Origin: CAZDQL01 sp964507325
GTDB taxonomy: Bacteria > Planctomycetota > UBA1135 > GCA-002686595
Direction: 5' to 3'
Assembly (NCBI GenBank): GCA_964507325.1
Contig: CAZDQL010000110.1
Span: 1 to 20,725, forward strand
Length of the DNA: 20,725 nt
The position numbers and the translations under genes are program-made. Shown in pieces: positions 1 to 7,514 of the stretch. Below the pieces are notes generated by a model. The model had not been told where the DNA came from, searched no databases, and worked only from the letters and a program-made list of their open reading frames with translations. Every line of letters begins with the position of its first letter. The first letter of the stretch is position 1.

Positions 1-45
1 CACCTACGGAGCGCCCCCCCCGCGGGGGGGGGCGCTCCGTAGGTG
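1..45. repeat. 45-bp perfect palindrome (21-bp stem, 3-nt loop)
   Basis: Bases 1-21 are the exact reverse complement of 25-45, leaving a GCG loop at 22-24. The inner stem is a run of eight C facing eight G, and the outer stem is CACCTACGGAGCG and its complement. It lies 41 bp beyond the stop of the minus-strand Nudix gene, so it could act as a bidirectional terminator, although no T-run follows on either strand. The window starts exactly at the first palindrome base, so the element may extend further left, or may be a contig-end or assembly effect. Confidence 0.8.
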
Positions 46-85
46 GTGGGAATTGGGCGGGCTCGGTACTGCCCCGCACCACGGT

Positions 86-628
86 TCACTGATCCCTGAG
101 CAGCAGCGCTTGAACCGCCACCAGGGTCTTGCCGTCGAGGGGATCCTGCTCGAGCAGAGTCCGGGGGTGCATCCACAGCACCTCGATCTCCTCGTCCTGA
201 TCGTACGCCAACCCTCCGCCAGGGACGGCTTCGAGTTCGCGCGCTTCGAAGAGATGCATCACCTCCGAGCAGAATCCGGGCGCGGGCAGGAAGGTGGCGA
301 GCTGCTTCCACTGGCTCGCGCGGTGGCCGGTCTCCTCCTCGAATTCCCGTTGCGCCGCGGCCAATGGAGCCTCCCCCGGATCGAGCCGGCCGGCGGGGAG
401 CTCCACGATCCAATCACCTGCAGCGGGGCGGAACTGTCGCACCACCAGCAGGCGTCCGTCTTCGCCGACGGCGGCGATGGCGGTCGCTCCTCCGTGTTCC
501 ACCAGCGCCCAGTGCTGACGCAGTCCCGAGGGGAGCTCGAGCTTCTGATCCACCACTCGAAAGGCGGGCGCCTGGCAGAGGATCTCGCTGGCGAGCAGCC
601 GGACTCGAGGATGGGGGCGAAGGGTCAC
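86..628 (-). CDS. Nudix hydrolase, ADP-ribose pyrophosphatase-like
   Basis: This 180-residue cytosolic protein would hydrolyse a nucleoside diphosphate linked to another group; ADP-ribose or an ADP-sugar is the most likely substrate. The Nudix box is complete at residues 80-102: GRLDPGE, seven residues, then REFEEETGH. The box supplies the Mg2+-binding glutamates. An upstream VRQFRPA strand (63-69) and the downstream PGFCSE segment (117-122) are typical of the ADP-ribose pyrophosphatase group (NudF-like). Length fits the family. The start is a GTG at 626-628 with no clear Shine-Dalgarno; a small hairpin (GGTCC-GTG-GGACC, 635-647) lies just upstream. It follows the 89-residue gene on the same strand by 69 bp and may be co-transcribed with it. 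Family assignment is secure; the exact substrate is not. Confidence 0.88.
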   Translation of the reverse strand: MTLRPHPRVRLLASEILCQAPAFRVVDQKLELPSGLRQHWALVEHGGATAIAAVGEDGRLLVVRQFRPAAGDWIVELPAGRLDPGEAPLAAAQREFEEETGHRASQWKQLATFLPAPGFCSEVMHLFEARELEAVPGGGLAYDQDEEIEVLWMHPRTLLEQDPLDGKTLVAVQALLLRDQ

Positions 629-697
629 GGTCTCGGTCCGTGGGACCGGCGCTGCGAGGACCGCAACACGATGGCCGGAGCGGCGGAAGGGCGAGCG

Positions 698-967
698 CTA
701 CTGCCCGAGCTCGGCGGGCAGCTGCTTGGCTTGCATCTCGAACGTGGCGAGGAAGGCCAGGATCGAGTTCGAGAGGTCACCGCGACAATTGTCCATGCAG
801 AGCTGGGAGAACTTGCCGAGCTGTCGTTTCAGCTTGGGCAGGTCCTTCAGAACCGCTTGATCTGGACGCTCCTTGGCCTCCTTGCGCCGTTCGATCTCTC
901 GGATCTTGTCCTCGAGGTCCGCGATGATCTGCTCGTCCGTGCGCCGGTGGTAGCTTCGTTTCGCCAT
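698..967 (-). CDS. small charged coiled-coil protein of unknown function
   Basis: This predicted 89-residue protein begins MAKRSYHRRTDEQ. Residues about 11-52 are rich in Lys, Arg and Glu with heptad-like spacing (IIADLEDKIREIERR, then KDLPKLKRQLGKF), which suggests a helical hairpin or coiled coil. The C-terminal part (53-89) is more hydrophobic, with two cysteines (SQLCMDNC). The frame stays open for about 107 codons further upstream, but I chose the internal ATG at 965-967. An excellent Shine-Dalgarno (AGGAG, 5 nt spacing) precedes it, and the upstream translation is Pro/Arg-rich and looks noncoding. I do not recognise a family. The basic N-terminus would allow nucleic-acid binding, but that is speculation. 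It precedes the Nudix gene on the same strand. Confidence 0.7.
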   Translation of the reverse strand: MAKRSYHRRTDEQIIADLEDKIREIERRKEAKERPDQAVLKDLPKLKRQLGKFSQLCMDNCRGDLSNSILAFLATFEMQAKQLPAELGQ

Positions 968-1439
968 GACGGCTCCTGAGTGGGGTCCCAGCTCCGGGGC
1001 TCCAGTCCATTGATCTTGTGATGCGTGGTTCTGATGCCCGCGAGGCGGTCGACCAGCCGGGGTCGCAATCGCTCCTTGCTGACGGTTGCTGCCGGGTCTC
1101 GTCTCCGGATGCGGTGGTGCCGGACGCCTCGGTCGATGCAATGGTCGCCGCGATGGATCCCCATTCGCAGCGGCCCGGCTGCACTGACGCGATGGCCGGC
1201 TCCGTTTCGGAACGAGCCGCTCCCGCGGTGACCCACAGGAGGCCCGCACCTCTATCGGAGAATCTAGCACCGCCTCCGGAGCGATCAAGTTGTGCCAGGG
1301 GAATCCACTTCAAATCCCCAGCTTCGAATACGAATGCGCTGGGCTGCGGTTTCCCCCCCTTCCGGGTATCTTGCCCGCCCCCAGGGCCCGCCCCCCTGCA
1401 AGCCCTTCTGCAAGCCCCCCCTCATACGGGGCGTTTACC
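968..1439. other. long noncoding interval between divergent genes
   Basis: About 470 bp lie between the minus-strand 89-residue gene and hpt. All open frames here are Pro/Arg-rich and overlap in several frames, so I call it noncoding. It contains a stable hairpin at 1197-1219 (CGGCT, bulged C, CGTT, loop TCGG, AACG, AGCCG), a GGGGA/TCCCC inverted pair at 1298-1302 and 1315-1319, and a 10-bp direct repeat CTGCAAGCCC at 1396-1405 and 1408-1417 just before hpt. I looked for tRNA, SRP RNA, 6S and tmRNA signatures and found none. Promoters for both flanking transcripts must lie here, but I see no convincing -35/-10 pair. Confidence 0.5.
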
Positions 1440-1994
1440 ATGCATCAAGACATCGACCAGGTCCTCATCACCGAGGACCAGATCCTGACGGGGATCGACT
1501 CCCTGGCCGGCCAGGTGACGGAGGCCTACCGCGGGGTCGACTTCACCGTGGTTTCCGTCTTGAAGGGTTCTTGCATCTTTGCATCGGATTTGATCCGTCG
1601 AATTCCTATTCCCCTCGAGCTGGCGTTCGTGGCGGCGCGCAGCTACGAGAGCCGCACGGTGGCGGGCAAGCTGGAGATCGACCTGCTTCCCGCGGGGCAC
1701 GAGATCGACGGTCGCCACCTGCTCCTGGTGGACGACATCCTCGACACCGGGCAGACCCTCTATCACATCAAGCGTGAGCTCCTGGAGCGCGGAGCCGCCG
1801 ACGTCAAGACCTGCGTCTTCCTCGACAAACCCGCGCGCCGCGCGCTCGAATTCGAGGCGGACTTCCGCGCCTTCGTCGTCGAGAATCTCTTCGTCGTCGG
1901 CTATGGATTGGACTACGCCGGCCGCTACCGCAACCTGCCCTACGTGGGAGCTCTGCGCTCCGAAGTCTTCGCGGTGCCGGACGGGAGTGCCTGA
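1440..1994 (+). CDS. hpt: hypoxanthine phosphoribosyltransferase
   Basis: This cytosolic 184-residue purine-salvage enzyme transfers phosphoribosyl from PRPP to hypoxanthine (and usually guanine), giving IMP or GMP. The PRPP-binding loop LLLVDDILDTGQT is at 94-106. The pyrophosphate-binding LKGS loop is at 41-44. The purine-binding region has Lys in LDKPARR (128-134), followed by the family-typical FVVGYGLDY segment (151-159). Length matches the family. The frame is open further upstream, but the ATG at 1440 gives the expected N-terminus and the upstream translation is low-complexity. It is the first gene of a plus-strand operon; rluA-like starts 3 bp after its stop. Confidence 0.95.
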   Translation: MHQDIDQVLITEDQILTGIDSLAGQVTEAYRGVDFTVVSVLKGSCIFASDLIRRIPIPLELAFVAARSYESRTVAGKLEIDLLPAGHEIDGRHLLLVDDILDTGQTLYHIKRELLERGAADVKTCVFLDKPARRALEFEADFRAFVVENLFVVGYGLDYAGRYRNLPYVGALRSEVFAVPDGSA

Positions 1995-1997
1995 TCG

Positions 1998-3032
1998 ATG
2001 GCCGAACACCTCGTCGTCCCCGAGGGGCACGCGGGGCTTGAGCTCGACGAGTTCCTCTGTCTGGCCTATCCCCTGGTGAGCAAGGGGTACCTCCGGCGTC
2101 AGGTGCGCGATGGCTTCGTGCTCCTGGACGGCGCAGCGGTCCGCCCCTCCGTCCGGGTGTACGCCGAACAGGTCGTCTCCGTCGACTTCGACGAGCAGGG
2201 CGCGCCCATCCGACCGGTGGCGCCGCAGGAGCCCGTGCAGATCCTGCACGAGGACGCGGCCCTGCTCGTGGTCGACAAGCCCCCCGGATTGGCGGTCGAG
2301 CCGGAGCGCTGGAAACGCCGGGCGGCATCCCTCTCGGGGGCCCTGATTGAGGAGAGCCTCACCCGCGGTGGGGGGGCCGACCCGTCGGGACGGCCGGCGG
2401 AGGGGGTGGTCGACTTCCGGCCGCGCCTGGTGCACCGCATCGACAAGGACACCTCCGGCTGCGTCCTGGTGGCCAAGACCCTGGAGGCGGAGCGCGCCCT
2501 GCGGGCGGCCTTCGAGGAGGGCAAGGTCGAAAAGACCTACCTGAGCCTGGTGGAGGGGGAGTGGTCCGCAGAGGACGAGGTCGTGATCGACCGGCCGATC
2601 GCGAGCGACGCCCGCCGCAGCGGGCGCATGCGGGTGGCTCGGGAGGGCAAGCCCGCGCGCACCGCGGTCACGGTCGAGGAGCGTTTCCGTGGCTTCACCC
2701 TGCTCGCCTGCCGCCCCCTGACCGGTCGCACCCATCAGATCCGCGTTCACCTGGCGGACGCGGGTTTCCCCCTGATCGTCGACCCCCACTACGGACGTCG
2801 CGACAGCCTGCGCCTGTCGGAGATCAAGGCCGGCTACCGCCCCAAGCGAGGGGCGGTCGAGCGGCCCCTCCTCGATCGGCTGGCGCTGCACGCCTGGAAG
2901 CTCGGCTTCCCCGACCTGGCCGGCGCCGCAGCGGGCGGCGCGGAGTACACCCTGGAAGTCGAGGCACCGATCCCCAAGGATCTGACCCGCGTTCTGAAGC
3001 AACTGCGCAAGGTGCGTCCCCCCCGACCGTGA
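1998..3032 (+). CDS. RluA-family pseudouridine synthase
   Basis: This 344-residue enzyme isomerises specific uridines in structured RNA (23S rRNA and/or tRNA) to pseudouridine. An S4-like RNA-binding domain occupies roughly residues 10-65. The catalytic domain begins at ILHEDAALLVVDKPPGLAV (82-100). The catalytic loop HRIDKDTSG at 146-154 places the nucleophilic aspartate at D149. VEKTYLSLVEG (178-188) and TGRTHQIRVHL (242-252) are further family blocks. I cannot tell RluC-, RluD- and RluB-like target specificity apart from sequence alone. It starts 3 bp after hpt, and its TGA overlaps the GTG of truD by 4 nt (GTGA), which suggests translational coupling. Two pseudouridine synthases from different superfamilies are therefore made from one message. 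Confidence 0.93.
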   Translation: MAEHLVVPEGHAGLELDEFLCLAYPLVSKGYLRRQVRDGFVLLDGAAVRPSVRVYAEQVVSVDFDEQGAPIRPVAPQEPVQILHEDAALLVVDKPPGLAVEPERWKRRAASLSGALIEESLTRGGGADPSGRPAEGVVDFRPRLVHRIDKDTSGCVLVAKTLEAERALRAAFEEGKVEKTYLSLVEGEWSAEDEVVIDRPIASDARRSGRMRVAREGKPARTAVTVEERFRGFTLLACRPLTGRTHQIRVHLADAGFPLIVDPHYGRRDSLRLSEIKAGYRPKRGAVERPLLDRLALHAWKLGFPDLAGAAAGGAEYTLEVEAPIPKDLTRVLKQLRKVRPPRP

Positions 3033-4213
3033 GGATCAAGATCAAGCCCCAGGACTTCCGCGTGGAGGAGCTCCTGCGAGAGGACTGCCTGGAGGCGCGG
3101 GGGGAGCACCGCGTCTACGGCGTCACCAAGCGCAAGGTGACCTCCCTCGACGCGGCCCGAGTGCTGGCGCGCCTGGCGGGAGCGTCCTCTCCGGGTGAGG
3201 TGGCGATGGCCGGCCTCAAGGACCGGCAGGGGGTCACGCGCCAGTACATGAGCGTGCGCCGGGGGAAGACGGTCGACCACTCCGACCAGAACCTCTCGAT
3301 CGAGACGGTCGGGTTCGCGCGGGCGCCGCTCTCCAGCCGCGACAGCCTGGGCAACGCCTTCGAGCTCGTCGCGCGCGACCTGGATGACCGCGAGTTGCGC
3401 CGCCTGCGCGCCGCCCTGCCGTCCGTGCGCGAGCACGGCCTGCCCAACTACTTCGACGATCAGCGCTTCGGGAACCTGCGCCACAACCAGGGCTGGCTGG
3501 CCCTCGAACTCGTGCGCGGCCGAGCCGACCGCGCGCTGAAGCGCCTGCTCACCGCCGTCTCCGACCACGACGACAAGCGCACGCGCTCCTTCAAGTCGGC
3601 CCTCTACCGACACTGGGGGAAGTGGCGGGAGTGCCGGGAGATCGCCGGCCGCTTCGGTACCCACCACTCGGTCTTCGCCCACCTCAAGCGCCATCCCGAG
3701 GACTGCGCCGGGGCCTTCCGGCACGTGGCCACGCGCATCCGCCTGATCCACCTCTTCGCCTGGCAGTCGCACCTCTGGAATCGCGCCCTGGCCCTGCACC
3801 TGGGGCGGGTCACCCCGCGCGAGCAGTCCTTCACCTACCGCATTCGGGAGGGGAAGCTCGTCTTTCCCAAGGGCCGGGTCGATCTGCCCGCCCCCTGGGA
3901 GGGGGCGCTCCCGCTGCCCGGGGCGCGGCTGGAGGGGGTCGAGCTCCCCGACCAGCGCACCCTCTTCGAGGAGGTCCTGGACCAGCACGACCTCACGCCC
4001 GCAGGACTCGCGATCGAAGGCGTGGAGGGCTTCGCCCTCAAGGCGGAGCCGCGGGTCGCGACGGTGGTCCCCGGCGAGCTGCGCGCGCGCCCCGCCGAGC
4101 CCGATCGCGTGCATCCGGGGCGCAAGCTGGTCAAGCTCTCCTTCCGGTTGCCCCGGGGCGCATACGCCACCCTGCTCCTCAGCCGGCTCTTCGGCCCGCC
4201 GCGCTCCCACTGA
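3029..4213 (+). CDS. truD: tRNA pseudouridine(13) synthase TruD
   Basis: This 394-residue cytosolic enzyme makes pseudouridine 13 in tRNA. The N-terminus IKPQDFRVEE (5-14) is the TruD start pattern. GLKDRQGVTRQ (62-72) carries the catalytic aspartate D65. NYFDDQRFG is the conserved TruD-domain block, and the family's second lobe follows. The start is a GTG at 3029-3031 overlapping the upstream stop by 4 nt; the frame is open for 156 codons upstream, but that part is a shadow of the RluA gene. TruD is unrelated in sequence to RluA, so this is functional clustering rather than duplication. Length is slightly above the E. coli enzyme. The mtnP-like gene follows after 24 bp. Confidence 0.93.
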   Translation: MRIKIKPQDFRVEELLREDCLEARGEHRVYGVTKRKVTSLDAARVLARLAGASSPGEVAMAGLKDRQGVTRQYMSVRRGKTVDHSDQNLSIETVGFARAPLSSRDSLGNAFELVARDLDDRELRRLRAALPSVREHGLPNYFDDQRFGNLRHNQGWLALELVRGRADRALKRLLTAVSDHDDKRTRSFKSALYRHWGKWRECREIAGRFGTHHSVFAHLKRHPEDCAGAFRHVATRIRLIHLFAWQSHLWNRALALHLGRVTPREQSFTYRIREGKLVFPKGRVDLPAPWEGALPLPGARLEGVELPDQRTLFEEVLDQHDLTPAGLAIEGVEGFALKAEPRVATVVPGELRARPAEPDRVHPGRKLVKLSFRLPRGAYATLLLSRLFGPPRSH

Positions 4214-4237
4214 TCCCCGACCTCCCCTCGATCCACC

Positions 4238-5110
4238 ATGACCCAAGACATCAAGGTCGCCGTGATCGGCGGCTCCGGACTCTACGATCTCGAGGGCCTC
4301 TCCGACCTGGAGGAGGTCTTCGTCAGCACACCCTTCGGCGCGCCGAGTGACGCCTATCTGTGCGGCACCCTGGCGGGTGTGCCGGTCGTGTTCCTTCCGC
4401 GCCACGGCCGCGGACACCGCATCAGCCCCTCCTGCATCAACTTCCGCGCCAACATCTGGGGCCTGAAGCGGCTGGGCGTGACCCACGCGTTGTCGGTCTC
4501 GGCGGTCGGCTCCCTCACCGAGGCGATCGTCCCCGGTCACTTCGTGGCGATCGACCAGTTCATCGATCGCACGCGGCACCGCGCAGACACCTTCTTCGAC
4601 GGCGGGATCGTGGCCCACGTGATGTTCGCGGATCCAGTCTGCCCCGTGCTGCGCGGCATCCTGGTCGAAGCGGGACGCGCGGCGGGGATCACGGTGCACG
4701 ACGGGGGCACCTACGTGAACATGGAGGGGCCCCAGTTCTCGACGCGTGCCGAGTCGGAGCTGTACCGCTCCTGGGGAGCGCACGTGATCGGCATGACCAA
4801 CCTGCAGGAGGCCAAGCTGGCGCGGGAGGCGGAGCTGCACTACGCGACGATCGCCATGTCCACCGACTACGACTGCTGGCACGCGGGGCACGACGACGTC
4901 ACCGTCGAGGCGATCCTCGAGACGATGGCCACCAACGTGGGCAACGCGCGCCGGCTGATCGCCCAGGCGATTCCGGCGGTGGGCACCAGGAGTTTCGAGT
5001 GCCCCTGCGGGGACGCCCTCTCCACCGCCCTCCTGACTGCTCCGGAGGCGGTCGATCCGGGGGAACGGGCACGCCTCGACCTGCTCGTCTCGCGCTACCT
5101 GGGGGGCTGA
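4238..5110 (+). CDS. mtnP: S-methyl-5'-thioadenosine phosphorylase
   Basis: This 290-residue enzyme splits methylthioadenosine, a by-product of polyamine synthesis and radical-SAM chemistry, with phosphate into adenine and methylthioribose-1-phosphate. It feeds purine and methionine salvage. The nucleoside phosphorylase fold is clear: GGSGLYD (11-17) binds phosphate, RHGRGH is at 55-60, and the substrate block around NMEGPQFSTRAES (161-173) contains the purine/ribose contacts. STDYDCWH (208-215) is diagnostic of MTAP rather than purine nucleoside phosphorylase. It lies in the hpt operon, so hpt and mtnP may cooperate in purine recycling. The downstream lipoprotein GTG begins 1 nt after its TGA. 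No strong Shine-Dalgarno is visible. Confidence 0.93.
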   Translation: MTQDIKVAVIGGSGLYDLEGLSDLEEVFVSTPFGAPSDAYLCGTLAGVPVVFLPRHGRGHRISPSCINFRANIWGLKRLGVTHALSVSAVGSLTEAIVPGHFVAIDQFIDRTRHRADTFFDGGIVAHVMFADPVCPVLRGILVEAGRAAGITVHDGGTYVNMEGPQFSTRAESELYRSWGAHVIGMTNLQEAKLAREAELHYATIAMSTDYDCWHAGHDDVTVEAILETMATNVGNARRLIAQAIPAVGTRSFECPCGDALSTALLTAPEAVDPGERARLDLLVSRYLGG

Positions 5111-5111
5111 C

Positions 5112-6323
5112 GTGCGCTTCTCGAGCCTCCAGTTCTCCGCGCTCCTGCTGGCGGCCTGCTCCTCCGCATCGCTCCCGACCGGAGTCGGGGAGGGCATGGG
5201 GAGCGAGAGCTTCGCCCGCGCCTACCACCGCGGCCCCGAGGTCCTCTACTCCGCCGCCGGTACGCGCCGCTTCGCAGAGCCGATCCTCGCGGCCGTCGAC
5301 GCCGAGGCCGCCCTGGAGCTACTGCGCCTCGCCGACCGCCACGACCGCGACGAGGCCACCCTCGCGCGCTTCGAGGATGAACTGCGCGCCGCCGGCTTCG
5401 GAGCCCAAGAGGGGTTCGAGCTACGCGTCGAGCTCCGCTCCGCAACCGCCGCCAACGTGTTGCCCCCGCTGATCGCCGTCATCGCCGGGGCCGAGCGCCC
5501 CGACGAGGTGGTGGTGCTGGTGGCCCCCGTCCAGGAGCCGGGGGCCGACGACGAACGGTCCGGGTGGGCCGGGTTGGTCGAGGGTGCCCGGACCTTGAAG
5601 CGCCTGATCGACGGCGGAGTGATCCCCCGGCCTCGACGCAGCATCGCCTGCGTCTGGGGAGAGGACCACTTGGCCAGCGTGGCCTTCCTCGGGACCACCG
5701 AACGCCGGCCGGTGGCCGCCATCTCCGTCGGCAGGCTCGGGCGATCCAGGGGGGAGACCGACGCCCTCTGCCTGCTCGAGCGCGGCCCCGATCCCGGTGC
5801 CCTGACGCCCCTGCCCCCCGACCGTGACCCACCCCATGGCCCCCCTGCGGTCGTCCCCTTCACCCTCATTCCCAACGGTCTGTCGGTGATCCTGCGCTGC
5901 GCCCTGGTCGACGTCGGGGTGGCGGCGGCGGGCTGGGCGACCGACGAACACCCCTGGGAGGGGGGGGGCGCCCGCCTGGCCTTCTTGATCGAGGGGGTGC
6001 CGGCGGCCCGCTTGTGGCATCTCCAGGACTCCGCCGATCGCCCCAGTCTCGACCGCCTGGAGACGTTCGACGTCGAGGAACTGCGGCGCAGTGTGGCGGC
6101 CCTCCTCACGGGAGCCATGGGGGTGGCGGACGCCCGCCCGGAGGACATGGTGCGCTATCTGGAGAGCTCCCTCAGCGAGTGCCACGAGCGCCAGGGAGCC
6201 GTGGTGCAGGAGGGCGCTCCCGAGGAGGTGGGGTACCAGTGGGCGGAGTGGCGCGACGGGGCCCGACTCTGGCTGAGGGCCCTCTGCTGGGGGGAGACCC
6301 CACCGGACCGTTACGGAAGCTGA
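5112..6323 (+). CDS. lipoprotein resembling an M28 peptidase with lost metal ligands
   Basis: This predicted 403-residue protein begins at a GTG 1 nt after mtnP. It has a short N-terminal signal ending in the lipobox LLAAC (cysteine 16), so it is probably a lipoprotein. The middle resembles M28 (aminopeptidase Y/S-type) peptidases. GADDERSG (144-151) matches the family's G-x-x-D-N-x-S-G block and keeps the bridging Asp (D147). LWHLQDSADRPSLDRL (301-316) matches the C-terminal His block and keeps H303. Other ligands look lost: the family AHxD reads APVQ (138-141), and the WxAEE region reads WGEDH (182-186). I infer a non-catalytic or altered member that could bind peptides or glycans. The final 60 residues are not recognisable. 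Homology is inferred from motif order only. Confidence 0.55.
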   Translation: MRFSSLQFSALLLAACSSASLPTGVGEGMGSESFARAYHRGPEVLYSAAGTRRFAEPILAAVDAEAALELLRLADRHDRDEATLARFEDELRAAGFGAQEGFELRVELRSATAANVLPPLIAVIAGAERPDEVVVLVAPVQEPGADDERSGWAGLVEGARTLKRLIDGGVIPRPRRSIACVWGEDHLASVAFLGTTERRPVAAISVGRLGRSRGETDALCLLERGPDPGALTPLPPDRDPPHGPPAVVPFTLIPNGLSVILRCALVDVGVAAAGWATDEHPWEGGGARLAFLIEGVPAARLWHLQDSADRPSLDRLETFDVEELRRSVAALLTGAMGVADARPEDMVRYLESSLSECHERQGAVVQEGAPEEVGYQWAEWRDGARLWLRALCWGETPPDRYGS

Positions 6324-6382
6324 TCGGACGTGACCCTCCGGGGTGAGGCAGGTTCCACGCCGGGTGCGCTATCCTCGGCGTC

Positions 6383-7504
6383 ATGAGTCCCACCTCCGAT
6401 CCGACCCGCCTCGACCGCCGCCACTTCCTGGGAGCCGCCCTCGGCGTCGCCGCCCTGCCCGCCAGCGGGACCGGACCCTCTCGTCGGAAGGACGCGGTAC
6501 GGGGTCGTCCCACCCTGGTGGGCTCGAGCAACGCCCTCCCCGGGATGCGCCAGGTCTGGGAGACCTTTTCGGCGGGAGGGGACGCGCTCGACGCCGTGAT
6601 CGAGGTGGTCAAGGTCCAGGAGGCCAACGAGTCGGATCACTCGGTGGGCAAGGGGGGTATCCCGGACGAGAACGGGAGAGTGACCCTCGACGCCGCGGTG
6701 ATGCACGGCCCGACCCACAACTCCGGGGCCGTGGCGTGCCTCGAGAACATCGTGCACGCCAGCGAGGTGGCGCGGCTGGTGATGGAGCGCACCGACCACT
6801 GCCTGATCGTGGGTCCCGGCGCCTACCGCTTCGCGCGCGACCACGGGCACGAGCACGTCGAGCTGCTGACCGAGGAGGCGCGGCGCATCTGGATGGCCTG
6901 GCGCGAGAACATGAGCACCCGCGACGACCGCCTGGTCCCCGGGGGAGGCGCGCGGGACGAGAAGGGGGGCCAGATGATCGACCTGGAGGGCGAGAAGGTG
7001 GCCCTCGAGGAGTTGATCGGCGCCGGGCGGCCCACCGGCACGATCCACTGTTCGGGGTTGTCCACCGAGGGGGAGCTCGCCTGCACGACCACCACCTCCG
7101 GCCTGGCCTTCAAGATCCCCGGGCGGGTGGGGGACTCCCCGATCGTCGGGGCGGGGCTCTACTGCGATCAGGAGGCGGGCAGCGCCGGCGGGACCGGCCG
7201 GGGGGAGTCGGCGATCCTGTCGAACGCCAGCTTCGCCGCGGTGGAGCTGATGCGCGGCGGCATGGCGCCGGTGGACGCGGGACTCGAGGTCCTGCGCCGC
7301 GTGACCAGCCAAGCGCGGCGGGCGGCGAGCTGGCAGCAGGGGCTGGTCGACGACGCGGGGCGCCCCACCTTCGGGCTCAGCCTCTACCTCTTGGGATTGG
7401 ACGGAACGACCGCCGGCGTGACCCTGCGGGGGCGCGGGCAGTACGCGGTGGCCGACCTGGAGGGTGGGCCGCGGCGCGAGGACCTGGTGCCCTTCGAGGA
7501 GTAG
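6383..7504 (+). CDS. Tat-exported N(4)-(beta-N-acetylglucosaminyl)-L-asparaginase (Ntn hydrolase)
   Basis: This 373-residue T2-family enzyme cleaves the bond between asparagine and N-acetylglucosamine in glycoprotein remnants, or acts as an isoaspartyl/asparaginase-like hydrolase. The N-terminus carries a twin-arginine motif (LDRRHFLGAAL, 10-20) and a hydrophobic stretch, so a folded protein would be exported. AVMHGPTHNSGAVACLENI (105-123) is the early family block. Self-cleavage would occur before T220, in TGTIHCSGL, leaving Thr as the nucleophile. TTTTSGLAFKIPGRVGDSPI (235-254) and GAGLYC (256-261) line the active site. The usual TIGM after the nucleophile is TIHC here. A -10-like TATCCT at 6370-6375 lies 7 nt before the ATG, and no Shine-Dalgarno is visible, so the message may be leaderless. 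It is convergent with the M1 gene, 10 bp between stops. Confidence 0.85.
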   Translation: MSPTSDPTRLDRRHFLGAALGVAALPASGTGPSRRKDAVRGRPTLVGSSNALPGMRQVWETFSAGGDALDAVIEVVKVQEANESDHSVGKGGIPDENGRVTLDAAVMHGPTHNSGAVACLENIVHASEVARLVMERTDHCLIVGPGAYRFARDHGHEHVELLTEEARRIWMAWRENMSTRDDRLVPGGGARDEKGGQMIDLEGEKVALEELIGAGRPTGTIHCSGLSTEGELACTTTTSGLAFKIPGRVGDSPIVGAGLYCDQEAGSAGGTGRGESAILSNASFAAVELMRGGMAPVDAGLEVLRRVTSQARRAASWQQGLVDDAGRPTFGLSLYLLGLDGTTAGVTLRGRGQYAVADLEGGPRREDLVPFEE

Positions 7505-7514
7505 GGGAGGAGCT

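Noticed and set aside
1281..1305. Sigma54 promoter on the minus strand (TGGCAC)
   Set aside because: The -24 element is present, but the GC of the -12 element is missing at the required spacing.
968..1439. tRNA, SRP RNA, 6S RNA or riboswitch in the long intergenic region
   Set aside because: I looked for the conserved blocks and folds on both strands (for example the SRP GGAAGGAAGC loop) and found none; only simple hairpins remain.
1422..5197. Very long antisense open frames opposite hpt, rluA, truD and mtnP
   Set aside because: They are shadows caused by high third-position GC; their translations are Arg/Gly/His-rich and contain no family motifs, while the plus-strand proteins are clear.
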